From Fallopia convolvulus (taxonomy: Eukaryota; Streptophyta; Magnoliopsida; Caryophyllales; Polygonaceae): 64,000 bases of DNA. The DNA lies in assembly GCA_964016875.1 (NCBI GenBank), contig OZ024724.1, forward strand, positions 32,015,786 through 32,079,785, read 5' to 3'. Every line of letters begins with the position of its first letter. Position 1 is the first letter of the stretch. A program made the position numbers and the translations under genes. The notes below the pieces were generated by a model. It searched no databases. It was not told where the DNA came from and saw nothing but the letters and a program-made list of their open reading frames with translations. Of the stretch, positions 10,387-22,090 are shown in pieces.

Positions 10387-12132
10387 TCCTAGACATGCCA
10401 TTGAAGAATAAAGAAATTGTGAGCTCTTCATACTCTTCTCTCTTGCTTTTAAGTTTTGGTTTCCTTGTTTGACGGGGACATCAAAATTTTAAGTATGGGG
10501 TGGGGGTAAGTGTGCTCATGATTTCACTTACTTATGTGTGTTTGTTGTTTTAAGGATATTTGTTTTTGGTTTCTAGTTTGTGTTTGGGATGTTTGTGTCT
10601 TGGTTTGTGGTTTGATGAAAGACATGGATGATTAATTTGGTTTTGAATGGATGAGTCTTTGTTTTTGGTTTTAGAGAAATTTTTGCAAAAATCCATAAAA
10701 ATTGAAAAATTGTGTTACAAAAACAACAAAAAGATTTTGTGTTTTGTAGTTTTTGGACTAGAAATTCCCATCTTAGATTGCCAAATGAAAGCTAATGATG
10801 ATGTGAGCATGTAAATTCCTTTGCATATAATTGGATGGTTTAGCCTCTAAAATGATGTTGCTTTTGATGTGATCATGATATCTTGCTTGTTTTATTGAAC
10901 ATGTGAGTTCTAGGATGAGTTCTTATGCAACTAAGTATGAGTGACCTTTGTGAGATTGATTTTTGGCCATTTTAGGGATGCTTGTTCATATTTGCATATC
11001 CCTCATGTTTCTTGTGTGATTAGCTCATTCATGCTTAGTAAAACTTGCTATTGCGGTGTTTATCTATTTTCCAAGACCGTCATGAGATTTGTCCTAGCAT
11101 TGTCACATTGATTTTGAACTTTATTCTTCTAGTCACATAAATGTTCCATATCCTACCATGAAGTTAATCCTTTGTTTGTAGCCCCGTTCTAGCCTAAGCC
11201 TTTGTTTGAAACTCCTCAAAAATATTATTCCTAGCCTTATATGACTTGACCCTTATGGGATTGGACTTTAGAAGAGAGGTTTGGATTGTATTTGAAGAGT
11301 TGAGATTCTCTTGGGTTTAAGGGCAAAGAATAGTGTTATGAATTATGTGGGTAGTGCATCTTTTTTGTGCAAAAATGAAAATGAAAAAGAAAGAAGGAAA
11401 AAAAATGTTGGAAATGTAAAGTGGAATGAAGGCAAAGGGCTTAAGTGAAGAAAAATGGTCCGACCGAGTTACACGCAACATCGGGCCCGATGTCATAAGA
11501 AAGTCGGTCCAAATGTAGAAAGTGTGGAAAATCCAACAAAAAGCCTAAGAGTAAAGATGAAGTGGAATGTTAAGTGAAATTTTGGGTTGAAAGGAAAAAT
11601 GTTAAGTCTTTTGGGATGAGTGTGAAATTGATTGTGGAAATTTGGTGAAGTTGGTGAGAGTTTAGGTTGTTCAATCCCCATTATAAGCACCACAAGACCA
11701 AATAATTCCCACCTTGAGAAATACCAAAAGCCCCATTACAACCCGGCCGAATGGAACCTCTTTGAGGACCTCCATTGAGCCAAGTTCGAAATTCTTTGTG
11801 TACTTTGTATTAGGCATCTCTAGGTGGAGGAATTGGTGATATTAGCTTCAATAGTAAAGTCCTTACTTGCATGATTTTTGAGCTTGAGTGTTCATTGCTA
11901 AACCCAAACACATGATGAGTGATACACATTCACATATCCCTAAAGTGAGGCTTAGTTGCATTGACGCTATTCCTTGGAACACTTAATCATGTGTGATGAT
12001 GTAATCTTGCTTGAATATCAATCACTTGTGCTTAAAATGTGTTTTCATACGAGGCTTTACTTGAAGATTATGTTTCGGTCTTGCTTACATTGTTATTGCT
12101 TGAGGACAAGCAAGTTTAAGTATGAGGTATTT
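10387..12132 (+). other. TE-A 3' noncoding region and polypurine tract
   Basis: 1.75 kb with no supported ORF. The motif aagtatggggtggggg (near 10491) resembles the terminal polypurine tract aagtatgaggtatt that abuts the 3' LTR at about 12117-12132. A palindromic module lies at 11481/11504. The sequence gaggacaagcaagt before the terminal tract is shared with TE-C and TE-E. Confidence 0.7.
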
Positions 12133-13554
12133 TGATGTCTCTTTATTTGGTGGTGTTTTCATATGTGATTTCCTTTGTAAATATGTTTCTTTTTCCCCTT
12201 TTCTTGCGTGTTTTGTTCCTTTTTAGCTTAGTTCCCGTATTTCTATGAGATTCGGAAACTACGCACGTTTTATATGTTTTGTAGGTAATTTGGCATGAAT
12301 CGAGGATCGATTTGAAGGAGGGTCGAGACATGGAGCAAGGCCCGAGCTAAAGCGGGAAAGAGAGGAGCAAGCCATGAAGAAGAACAAGAGAAAAGCCAAC
12401 AAGAAGAAGGTGGAACGAGGTCCGGACCGAGTTGCAACCACGCCGGGCCCGACTTAGAAGTTTCAACCTCGGACCGACTTGCACAGTAACTCGGGCCCGA
12501 GGTCCTCCGTGTCGGTCCGAGTCGGTCACTGGACTACTTAGGCTCCAAGGCACGAAATTGTAGGCTTCCACTTTTGCCCCTCATCTAATCTATAAAAGGC
12601 CCTCTTGTCTTCTAATTTGGGGGGTTCTCTCACACAAGGAAGAGGTTCCCACACTTGGCAAGGAACCCAACCCTCAAGAGGATACTTGGAGAGCAAGGAG
12701 GAAGGAGAGGAGAAGGAAGAGAGAGAGAATCGGCCAAGGGAGAGGAAGGATTGATAGGTTTGGTTGATAGATTAGCTTTGCTTTGTTTTGATCTTGTGGA
12801 TTTGGAAACCCTTGATTGGAATTTGTGGATTGCTTTTGATTTGAATGAAACTTTGCTTTATTTTGAGATTGATGATGTTGATTGCTTTCCCTTTTGATTT
12901 GTTTTCTTTCTTTGTTTGCCATATGGAGTATATCTCCTTGATCTTGGGTTATGGGGGAAAACCCTAGCTAGGTTTGGGCTAGAAACCCCAATTCCATAGC
13001 CTTGTGTTTTTGATCTAAGGAACCCACTCTACATAGAGCTACAATTCCTTGCGAAAGTAAGGAATTAAGGCTTGTGATTGGCAAAGTAGCGAAAGTGAAC
13101 ATGTGTCAATCTCAAGACCTTGCTTCGAAGGGGATTTCCCCAATGATCGATGTGTAGAAGTGGTTGGAACGAGGGTGAAAGCACTCGATCCTAGTCCGAT
13201 CATCACTCATTGCTTGAATTGGGGTGGAAAAGCCTTAATCTACTAGAGAAGGAACCCAAAAGCCCAAGATCTACTTTCAATCTTTGAGTTCGACAAACCC
13301 AGCTACCTCGGGCCCGACTTACCCTACGTCGGTCCCGACTTCCTCTTGTCGCCAACATCGGGCCCGACGTGACCTCTGTGTCGGTCCCGACTGTTCTCTT
13401 TGTTTTCCTTTGTTTATGTTCTCCTTTCTAGCTTTCTAGTATCTAGGCACCTCAATCGAGTAGATTTCCCGAGTGTTCGACACCCACCACGTGCTACAAC
13501 GGGGTCGGGTTATAAATTGTATCTCTAGACCCTCGCACAACCGAGATGCGATCA
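12133..13554 (+). repeat. TE-A 3' LTR
   Basis: 1,422 bp, near identical to 2732-4152, with the same TATA box at 12591-12597 and the same palindromic modules. Differences are mostly transitions plus two short indels. Confidence 0.93.
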
Positions 13555-13559
13555 ATGAC

Positions 13560-15110
13560 ATTTAGCTACATAAAAATTATATAGTAATTATTCTTTCCAC
13601 TTCATATTTGACATGATGAATTTGGTAAATAGCAAAAAAAAAATACCTAATTAGGTGGATATTAAGGAGGGTGTGAACATTAGGTAAATAGCAAATACCT
13701 CCATCACCCACCCCCCACCTCACTCCCACCGAGTTGACTCGGTCATTGATCGGATTGACTCGCCCGTTGACCGAGTTAACTCGGTCGTTGACCTTTTGTT
13801 GACCGAACATTGACCGGTTGTTGACCGACCGTTGATCGGCGTTGACCATCATCACACTCATCACACTCATCACTTTCATAACCGTCATCCCAATTTTTTT
13901 CACCATCATCACAATTTTTTTATGACAAAAAGTGTAATAAAAAGGTAAAAAGTGTCCTCAAAATGTCTTGATGACACTTTTGATGACAAAAACTATCATT
14001 AAAGGCATTCAACCACATAAAAACAACCGTCATCATGTTTTTTTTCACCGTCATCACAAATTTTTGATGACAAAAAATGTAATAAAAAGTAACAAGTGTC
14101 ATCAAAATTTCCATATGACACTTTTTTATGACAAAAAGTATCATCAACGACATTCAACCACATAAAAACAATCATCATCACTATCATCACAATTGTTTTC
14201 ACCGTCATCACAATTTTTTTCACCGTCATCACAATTTTTTAATGACAAAAAGTGTAATAAAAGGTAAAAAGTGTCATCAAAATGTCTTAACAACATTTTT
14301 TGATGACAAAAAGTATCATCAATGCCATTCAACCACATAAAAACAATCGTCATCACTGTCATCACAATTGTTTTCACCGTCATCACTATTTTTTCAAAGT
14401 GCAATCAACCGTCATCATTTTTTCAAAGTGCAATCAAATAAGTGTCATCACGTACGATTTTTTCATAAATTGTCATCTTTTTTCATAAACCGTCATCACT
14501 ATTTGATGATGGTTTGATTATTATCAACTATCATGATAAATGTCATATCTACTTAATGACGGTTCGATTGTCATCACAAACGTCATCGCTATTTGATGAC
14601 GGTTCTATTGTCATCAATTATCATCGCTACTTGATGACAGTTCGATTAATTTGTCATTAAAAGTGCCTTGATGACAATGGTCATAAGACAAACAACTGTA
14701 ATCAAGTGTCATCACTCAAAGTCTGTTCGTTTTTATCATTATCACAAAAAATAGTTGTCATCAAATCTCATCACCACATAAAAATAGTTGTCATCACCGC
14801 ATAAAAACAATTGTCATCACAAATAAAAAAACAAAGTTGTCATCAAATATTTATCAACACGTTTAATTTTTTAGTGTCATCAAATATCATCACGTTTAAT
14901 TTTTGTAGTGTCATCACATATAATTATTAGTATCATTATTCAAAGTTTCATCAAATATGTGTCATCACGTAGGATTTTTCATAAACTGTCATCAATTGTC
15001 ATCACTACTTGATGATAGTTTGATTGTCATCAACTATCATCACTACTTGATGAAGATTCGATTAATTTGTCATCAATAGAGCCTTGATGACAAACAAGTG
15101 TCATCAAATG
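13560..15110. repeat. TGATGAC/GTCATCA-rich repeats and GTTGAC cluster inside Helitron B
   Basis: From 13728 to 13850 the motif GTTGAC or its variants occurs about ten times, alternating with GAGTTAACTCGG-like palindromes. From about 13893 to 14400 three imperfect units of about 150-165 bp share phrases such as ttcaaccacataaaaac. From 14400 to 15110 shorter units keep alternating TGATGAC and GTCATCA. Dense short motifs in both orientations recall the subterminal regions of CACTA-type transposons, but paired CACTA ends were not found. ORFs here are repeat artefacts. Confidence 0.7.
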
Positions 15111-15679
15111 GTTTCGAAGACAAACAATCCTGATTTTCGTGTCTTAGTATTCTTTGTTGTTCAATACTCCATTTGGTTAGTCTAGGAGAAATGTAGAAAC
15201 ATGGATTGAGCACAGCACATTCAAATTCCACAAAGCCACCAATGACTAATATCTCCAAAAACGGCCAACCTGAATGCTCTTTTAGAAGCATTAATTAACA
15301 CACTGAATGATAAAAGAATGATCCAGAAGCAACTTGCTAATTAAGGCTATCTAATACATTCATGTAGATATTGGAGGAGTAACTAAACTCAATTTTTATA
15401 TATAGGAACACATACTTAATTTTATATATAGAAAAGCCTTCAAATTGATCTAGAAATGTTCCAGTGACGATCTCCAACTGAATGCTCTATCAAGAGTTTT
15501 CCCAACATGGAGGAAAACCTTCAAATTGATCTAGAAGCAAGACTCTCGATTTTTCATCATTAAAATTGATTGTGAGTAAAAGAAAAAAAGGGGGCAATTT
15601 ATGAGAATAAGAGAAGTCGACAGTTCCTCACCAATACAATATGGGGATTAAAAATTGATTGTGACTAATTGCATCAACT

Positions 15680-16010
15680 TCCATAAATACCCAACACACT
15701 AGCCATAACCATAGGGACGATCGACTTCAACACCAGCTTCGGCCTCATCACTCCGATGGATGCCACTCCAACTCCACTCTTCAATTGGTGATTAACGACA
15801 AGATGAATCCCTATCTTGCTCTCTTCTCCTCTTGGCTTCCCACCACCATTAGCCTCCTCCTCGATCTCCCTCTTCACATACTTCTCATGATCTGACAATG
15901 CAACATTGAAATCGAAAGCCTCGTTGTGCTCAGCGAACCCTAACCCAATAAAATCGTGTTTCCCTTGTCGTCCTCGATCCTGAGCACAACGTACATGGAA
16001 GAACGGTGGA
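15680..16010 (-). pseudogene. Captured NECAP-like / V-ATPase subunit c chimera
   Basis: On the minus strand, 15782-16005 encodes a fragment resembling the conserved NECAP domain (adaptin-ear-binding, clathrin-coat-associated): FIGLGF, NEAFDFNVALSDHEKYVKRE, then IHLVVNHQL. It joins in frame at about 15781 to a V-type ATPase 16-kDa proteolipid (subunit c) fragment, KSGVGVASIGVMRPK through VLGIYG, and stops soon after. Both proteins are housekeeping eukaryotic proteins. Here the piece has no ATG (its reading frame opens at TTG), a single-base deletion breaks the NECAP frame near 15960, and both genes are truncated. It lies inside Helitron B, which is known for capturing and joining gene pieces. 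Weaker codon-like sequence (DDFDVEKMLRERD) continues to about 16250. Confidence 0.75.
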
Positions 16011-16249
16011 AGCCTCGCGATGACGGGATCACTAGAGAAGGCGGTGAAGAGGTCGCTGGAGGTGGGATCAACATTTAATCGGCTTCAATATCGAGCTCCT
16101 TTTGAAACTCCCCCCTCAATCAGTAAAGCCAAATAGCCAATTAGGTCTCCAAAATCCGATCTCTCTCCCTCAACATCTTCTCAACGTCGAAATCATCAGA
16201 ATTGGAGGAGTGGAACATTAGGGCGTCGTCCTCGTGTGTAGGTTGAGGT

Positions 16250-16820
16250 GGGAGAGGAATGGTCGCCAGAGAGAAAAGGATGGGAATTGCGAACTCGGAA
16301 GAAAGAATGAGGTGAGAGAAAAAAAGGGCCTTTTATACTTAACAAAAAACTAAAAAAAATGGACTCACATTACAAGCGCCTAAATAGGCTAATTAATTTT
16401 GCCTTCTGGCTAAATTTGTTCTATTCCACAAGGCAAATTTTTTCCATTTAATTAAAATTTATTTTTATTTCCCAAATTTAGATAATATCTTAATTTTTGG
16501 TAGGAGATAATATCTTAACTAAAAAAATTTAACTAATGGTTGAATTTTTTCCTTATAAGCCAAATAAATATATATGCTCAATCTTTTTAACATTTTAGTT
16601 GTTTTTTCTCTCTCTTATATTAAAAGATAAATATATTATCTTAATAATATATGTTTATTCTCAATTTTAAACTTAATTATCTAAATTTAATTTTTTATTT
16701 GATTTTAAAAAACAAAATAATTTTTATATACTACTGGTAATAAATTACTTACACTAACTTTTATATCATATTTTTATTTATTAATATCTTTTTTATAGTA
16801 TATCTAAAAAATATCGAATC
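16250..16820. other. Helitron B 3' AT-rich arm
   Basis: AT-rich noncoding DNA between the captured fragment and the Helitron 3' hairpin. No gene or repeat recognised. Confidence 0.5.
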
Positions 16821-16823
16821 ATA

Positions 16824-16852
16824 GTCGTGCAGGGCACGACGGGGACAACTAG
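16824..16852 (+). mobile_element. Helitron B 3' terminus
   Basis: Hairpin gtcgtgc-agg-gcacgac (16824-16840), twelve bases, then CTAG (16849-16852) before T. Typical Helitron terminator and end. Confidence 0.78.
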
Positions 16853-16996
16853 TAGTATCAAAGACACACATTAATAAAGAGTAGAAATTATGTTGGGAAA
16901 GTAAAAAGGTAAGAGAGAGAATAGAATTAAATTAATTTTGTAGTTAAATCAACCAATAGAAATAAAGAGAAGGGTATTGGAATTTGAGATTGTATT
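16853..16996. other. Host DNA between Helitron B and TE-B, possible old MITE
   Basis: Continuous with 27865-28073 once TE-B is removed. The right part ends in gggacggatggagcagt (about 27927-27943), resembling a Stowaway terminus (CTCCCTCCGTCCC reversed). It contains the left copy of the TE-B target duplication, gtatt (16992-16996). The Stowaway identity is tentative because the left end is not visible. Confidence 0.4.
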
Positions 16997-18171
16997 TGAT
17001 ACGTGATTGCCTCGCATTACTCCTCGTTGATCAAGTATATGACCCACACAAGTCCCGATCTTGTCTAGTAACTTGATTTTCGAACCTACAACACTTTCAA
17101 TATCAATAACTTGTGGTGCAAGTAATGAAACGATTGATGATGAGTAAAACGAAACTGATTTGATAAATTGAAGAAATTAACTTTTATAGTTCAATCGGAT
17201 TGGCTCTAATGCTAAATCTAATTGATTAACTAGGTTTGATATTTAACAATCAAATTAGAACAATCTCAATTGACTAAGTCAATAAACCAAATTAAGAACA
17301 AACAAGAGAGAGAATTCGGATGAGAGATGATGATGATCGATCAGATTTGCAAGCATAATTCATACGTGTATTTTTAATGGCCCAAGAGCAAGACTAAACC
17401 AAAGGGGTTTAATCTTACTGAGCTGATATTGATTGAATGAAGATGCAAACTGTAAATAAGAAATACAAAGCAAAGTTCCTTGGAGAACAAGGCATTGCAT
17501 GGCCGGCCCTAGTAGGGACAATTCGGTCCATTAGCTTGCTTCCCAAGATAACTTATAATAATTGAAAAGCATCTATCTAAATTCTCTTACCATAAATAAA
17601 TCAAATAATTATTCTGACTTATTTAGATAAGAAAATTATCCTAACAAACTAAAAGATAACAAAGTCAAAGATAACAATAATATAGGAGAGATATATTTCA
17701 ACCAACTAACATAAGCCTATGGCCGAAATTTTGCATAAATATTAATATCTAGAAATAGATACAATTAAAACTAAAGATAAGATTCTCGTAAGACTTGAAC
17801 AACTCTCAGTAAATTGCGATTTTCGCTTCTTTGTTGTTGGATTCTAGATTCGACGTAAACTACAAAGTTGTAGATATTTTAATTATCTATCCAACGCAAT
17901 TTGAACGGACTTGAGATCAATTTTTTATCCCAAGTTATAACCATTTTACTAAGAATTGTTTTTAATTTGACGGGCTTCTTAACTTTCCGAACTTTCATGA
18001 TTTCATCCTCTTCCTTGGTGGCCTTGGACGCCATTGATGAACATAATCAAAGCACAATATGGAATCCATGAAAACCTTCTTGAACTTGAATGTTCGCGAC
18101 CTTAGTAAAGGTCTTGGTCTCCATTCGTCTTCAATGAATCATTCGCTTGGATCATCCCTTGACTTGTATCA
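16997..18171 (-). repeat. TE-B 3' LTR
   Basis: 1,175 bp; on the minus strand it starts TGATACAAG at 18171 and ends CACGTATCA at 16997. A purine tract, agtgggggagaa, lies just upstream (about 18172-18183 reversed). Related to the TE-D LTR. Confidence 0.88.
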
Positions 18172-18965
18172 TTCTCCCCCACTTGGCCTCGAATCGTCCA
18201 CGATTCGACGTTGTATGTAGATGCAATGGGAGATTCAGTAATTAATAATTTGAAATCAGAAAGAGACGGACCCGTGGAAATATCCAAGATAGGTATTGCA
18301 ACAACTTGTATGACTGAATTTGATGCGGTGTCGATGGACAATGGCTCTTTATCAAGAGTAGGATTATCTTGATAAACTTCTTCTAAGTCTATTGGTTTGC
18401 CACACCAATCAGGAGCAATCACTACGTCTTCAATAAGTTCATCTTGAATGGACAACTCTTCTTGCTCCTCTTGAGGCAAAGACTCCCTAGACATGTCTAA
18501 AGACTCGTACTTGCGATTAGGGCAAACATTATCAAGATATCCTCTTCCTTGACACAAGAAACAATGAAGATCTTGTGCTCTTATCACAGATTCTCGTGGA
18601 GATACTCTCTTTTTCTCATATGCACATGGAACAAAGTGTATCTTCATGAGCAACCTTAGTTCTGGCCATGATTCGATCGATCGGAAGCCACGGTATCGCC
18701 TCTCCTTTATCGTGTCAATCCACCACCATCTAGCATATCCCATTAAGTATCTTGTGGCCATCTGAAGTTGAGCATGCTTAGGGTATTGATAATAAGAAAG
18801 AACACAATCAATATCATGCTCCCACTCCAAGTAATCATCCGATCCATGCTCACCAAGAAAAGGCTCAATCTGTGGAAGTCATAGTACCCTTGGAGTCGGA
18901 TAAACATCATCATAAGTATCACCCCATATTGTGAGAAAACCATCTTAATCCACTCGATATCCCTT
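18172..18965 (-). pseudogene. TE-B Gag-like gene
   Basis: A Ty3/gypsy Gag-type frame: an IEPFLGEHGSDDYLEWE block, a WWW-containing stretch, a zinc knuckle of form CFLCQGRGYLDNVCPNR, an acidic linker, and a C-terminus ending RGQVGEND directly at the polypurine tract. The frame continues across the LTR border to a stop at 18102. One in-frame stop interrupts the N-terminal part near 18878. No protease, polymerase or integrase follows. TE-D has the same layout, so the gag-only form is a family trait. Confidence 0.8.
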
Positions 18966-19632
18966 GATCTTGCTAAAATGAACGAAACTTGACACACAAG
19001 AAACAAAGAACGAATAAAAAATTGAAGAGTAAGAGAAGGGAGATTGGAATGAATAGAACTTCTCAAGATCATAGTTCAATTGAAAGGCTCGAACGCTATT
19101 TCAATTGACAATGTAGTTGAGAACTTAACAACCCAACTAGAGCAATCAATTTGATGATTCTATAAACTCAAATATTAAATTTGAAATGAAAACAAGGTGG
19201 ATCGATCAATGCAATTAATCACACAAGAAATCTGAATTTTTGTGGCCCATGAACTAGATAAACCAATAGGGGTTTATCTAATTCGATGCTGATTTTTATT
19301 GAATGAAGATGCAAACTATACATAAGAAATACAAAGCAAAGTTCCTTGGAGAGCAAGGCATAGCATGGCCGGCCCTAGTAGGGACAATTCGATCCATTAG
19401 CTTGCTTCCCAAGATAACTTATAATAATTGAAAAGCGTCTATCTAAATTCTCTTACCATAAATAAATCAAATAATAATTATCTGACTTATTTAGATAAGA
19501 AAATTATCCTAATAAACTAAAAGATAACAAAGTCAAAGATAACAATAATATAGGAGCGATATATTTCAGTCAACTAACATAAGCCTATGGCCGAAAGTAT
19601 GCATAAATATAATATCTAGAAATAGATACAAT
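18966..19632 (-). repeat. TE-B 5' LTR, inner segment
   Basis: The segment of the 5' LTR nearest gag. It continues at 21650-22090 and 27846-27859 beyond the two insertions. Its gag-proximal end joins gag-leader sequence at about 18965, with no primer site, indicating a deletion. Confidence 0.75.
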
Positions 19633-21639
19633 GGGTAGGGCTCCAGAGAAATGCAAATTGTGAAGAAACGAAAGTCGTAATAAGAGCCGTTGGATTTGAT
19701 GCAATCGATGGCTAATAATGATGGTGTACCTTAACAATTATGGGCAAAATACACTTGAATATGCATCTGGCAATTATAAATATGGAAGCTCCTAAATTGT
19801 AGGGATTCTGATTTTGTTAAAAAATAGAAAAAAGCATTTATGGAAGTTGGCGTAATTGTAGAGATTTAAGGCATGGAAAAAAAATTATAAGAATAAAATA
19901 TTTGTAGCAATTCTGATTTCCTTAAAAAATAGCTTATTTTGGATGTGTTGTTGTAGTAGTCGTGTGATTATACCTTAGTTTAGATATTTAACCTACCAAT
20001 ATGTGTAAACTAATATTAAGAATACATTCTCGAATATACCGTTGTAGTATAAAACCTTGAACATGTGCATAATATATTTGAATATTAACTTCACAGTTTT
20101 GAACATGTGTTCCATTTTCTATTTTGCATAAATTTCAAATTCAAAATTTGAATAATTATTGCTGGCATAATTATCTTGTATGTGGTTGAATATGTTTCAA
20201 TATATTTTGAATATTGTTTAAAAATTGTTCGAATTTGTTGTGGTTTGAATATACAATCTACTTTGTAGTCATCTTATGTTTATATCTGAATATATTAGTT
20301 TAAATATCGAACAAACCAATATGTGTAAACGAATATTAATAACACATTTTCGAATATTTGAGTGTAAATCTTGAACAAAACAATGTATGAAATCGAATAT
20401 TAAGTATACAATCTCGAACATGTTTTACAATATATCCGAATATTAAATACAAAATCTCGAATATGTATACAATATATCTGAATATTAAGTACAAAATGTT
20501 GAATATGTATACAATATATTTGAATATTAACTTCACAGTTTTGAATACGTGTATAAAAGAACTCGAATCTGCATATAATATATCTGAATATTATGTACAA
20601 AGTCTCGAACATGTATACAATATATGTGAAGCTAAACAATTTTGGACATGTGTATAAAAGAACTCGAAAAGGTGTATAATATATCTGAATATTAAGTACA
20701 CAATCTCGAACATGTGTACAAAATATTTGAATATATTAAGTCTACAATCTCGAACATGTGTATAATATATTTGAATTTTATCTTTGGTCTTTTATCTCTA
20801 TGTGCACCACACATGATTTCACTCTCTGATCTTTGCTCTTGGAAGACAATAATTTCCTACACAAAATGAAATAACACAACAATACTAACTTGAATTAGCA
20901 AAACAAAACCCTAAATTCATAAATCGTTCAAAAACTAAGAAGATATCAATAATAAAAATATAAACAACACAACTAAAATCAACTTGAAAAAATTGACGAA
21001 ATTTCAACTTGAAAAAATATAAACAACACAACTAAAAAATTGAACGATTCAAAGCATGAAAGTGAACGAGAAAAAACTAGAAGGGATGCAAACCGAACAA
21101 ATTAAATTTGAGAAGAATGATAAATTGATGTTCCAAATGATCTAAATCGACATTGAAACTTACAAATTGCTGCAAATCGATTTCATAATCCCTAGCATCA
21201 ACATTAAAGACGGAGACGGTTTTGATTGAACCCCTTGATTACAAACGAGGACGTCGATTAGATCGATGACGTTGATGGCTTTCTTAACGACGACGACCTC
21301 CCTAGCATCAAGACGAAGACGAGTGGAGATGAGGCAAAAAATAGGGGCGACAATCTTTTATGGAGAGGATGGAGGAGGAGAGTGGAGAGGAAGACGATAA
21401 ATGTGAAAGGGGATAATTGTAATCAGGGTTTTTAATTTTGGTAACAGTATATTTTGAGAGAGAAAAAGATATTTCAATCCCTATAATCATGCATGAGGAA
21501 TTATTTTCATAAAACAGGTACATAATAAGATCCTACTCCCTATTTTCTTTAAATCTCATCCATCCATAAATTCTAATCAAACGCCTCTTATTATGACTTC
21601 CGTTTTTCTCTAAAATGGGGTTTCTCTAGAGCCTTATTC
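19633..21639. mobile_element. Mutator-like element inside the TE-B LTR
   Basis: A 2,007-bp element flanked by perfect 10-bp duplications tagatacaat (19623-19632 and 21640-21649). The terminal inverted repeats match imperfectly over about 58 bp; the left begins gggtagggctccagagaaat and the right, inverted, gaataaggctctagagaaac. Removing it restores the LTR sequence seen uninterrupted at 17751. No transposase. The interior is an AT-rich degenerate minisatellite. Confidence 0.85.
20030..20780. repeat. Degenerate AT-rich minisatellite in MULE
   Basis: Repeats of about 40-60 bp built from phrases like gaatattaagtac, aatctcgaacatgt and gtataatatatttga. ORFs across it are repeat artefacts. Confidence 0.8.
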
Positions 21640-22090
21640 TAGATACAATTAAAACTAAAGATGAGATTCCCGTAAGACTTGAACTTCTGTTGGATTCTGG
21701 ATTCGATGTAAACTACAAAGTTGTAGATATTTTAATTATCTATCAAACGTAATTTGAATGAACTTCAGATCAATTTTCTAGTCCAAGTTATGACCATTTT
21801 ACTAAGCATTATTTTTAATTTGACGGGCTTCTTAACTTTCCGAAATTTCATGACTTCATCCTCTTCCATTTTACTGAGCATTGTTTTTTAATTTGACGGG
21901 CTTCTAATCTTTCCGAACTTTCATGACTTCATCCTCTTCCTTGGTGGCCTTGGACGCCATTGATGAACATAATCAAAGCACAATATGGAATTCATGAAAA
22001 CCTTCTTGAACTTGAATGCTCGGGACCTTAGTAAACGTCTTGGTGTTTGGCCTCCATTCGTCTTCAACGAATCATTCGCTTGGATCCTCC

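Larger units (their letters stand above)
2732..13554 (+). mobile_element. TE-A: non-autonomous tRNA-Asp-primed LTR retrotransposon
   Basis: A 10.8-kb Ty3/gypsy-type element of the Athila/Tat kind. It has 1.42-kb LTRs (TGATG...ATCA), a tRNA-Asp primer site, a gag-protease reading frame, an 18-base hairpin, a second ORF resembling ATHILA ORF-1, and a 1.7-kb 3' noncoding region. Flanks atggc (2727-2731) and atgac (13555-13559) are a 5-bp target duplication with one mismatch. The LTRs differ by roughly 20 changes by eye (about 1.4%), so the insertion is fairly recent. No reverse transcriptase, RNase H or integrase is present between protease and second ORF or elsewhere, so mobility would depend on enzymes in trans. 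Confidence 0.9.
2625..16852 (+). mobile_element. Helitron B, non-autonomous, split by TE-A
   Basis: The 5' end at 2625 begins TCTACTATATATATAAGC after an A (2624). The 3' end at 16852 is CTAG before a T, with a hairpin 12 bp upstream. This fits insertion between A and T and a 5' TC...CTRR 3' structure. Without TE-A (2732-13554) the element is about 3.4 kb. It has no Rep/helicase gene. It contains TGATGAC-rich repeats (13.9-15.1 kb) and a captured chimeric gene fragment (15.68-16.0 kb, minus). That the two ends belong together is inferred from orientation and the continuity of flanking DNA. Confidence 0.7.

Noticed and set aside
9634..10431. 265-codon minus-strand ORF
   Set aside because: Lies antisense to the TE-A second ORF and reads as Leu/Ser-rich low complexity from its Gln-rich codons; no domain.
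14850..14915. Possible CACTA-transposon end (tttttgtagtg, inverse of CACTACAAAAA)
   Set aside because: No matching opposite terminus or 3-bp duplication; CACTA-like motifs are expected by chance in this repeat-rich AT region.
13893..15110. CRISPR-like repeat array
   Set aside because: Repeats are degenerate, vary in length and occur in both orientations in a plant transposon; no uniform spacers or cas genes.
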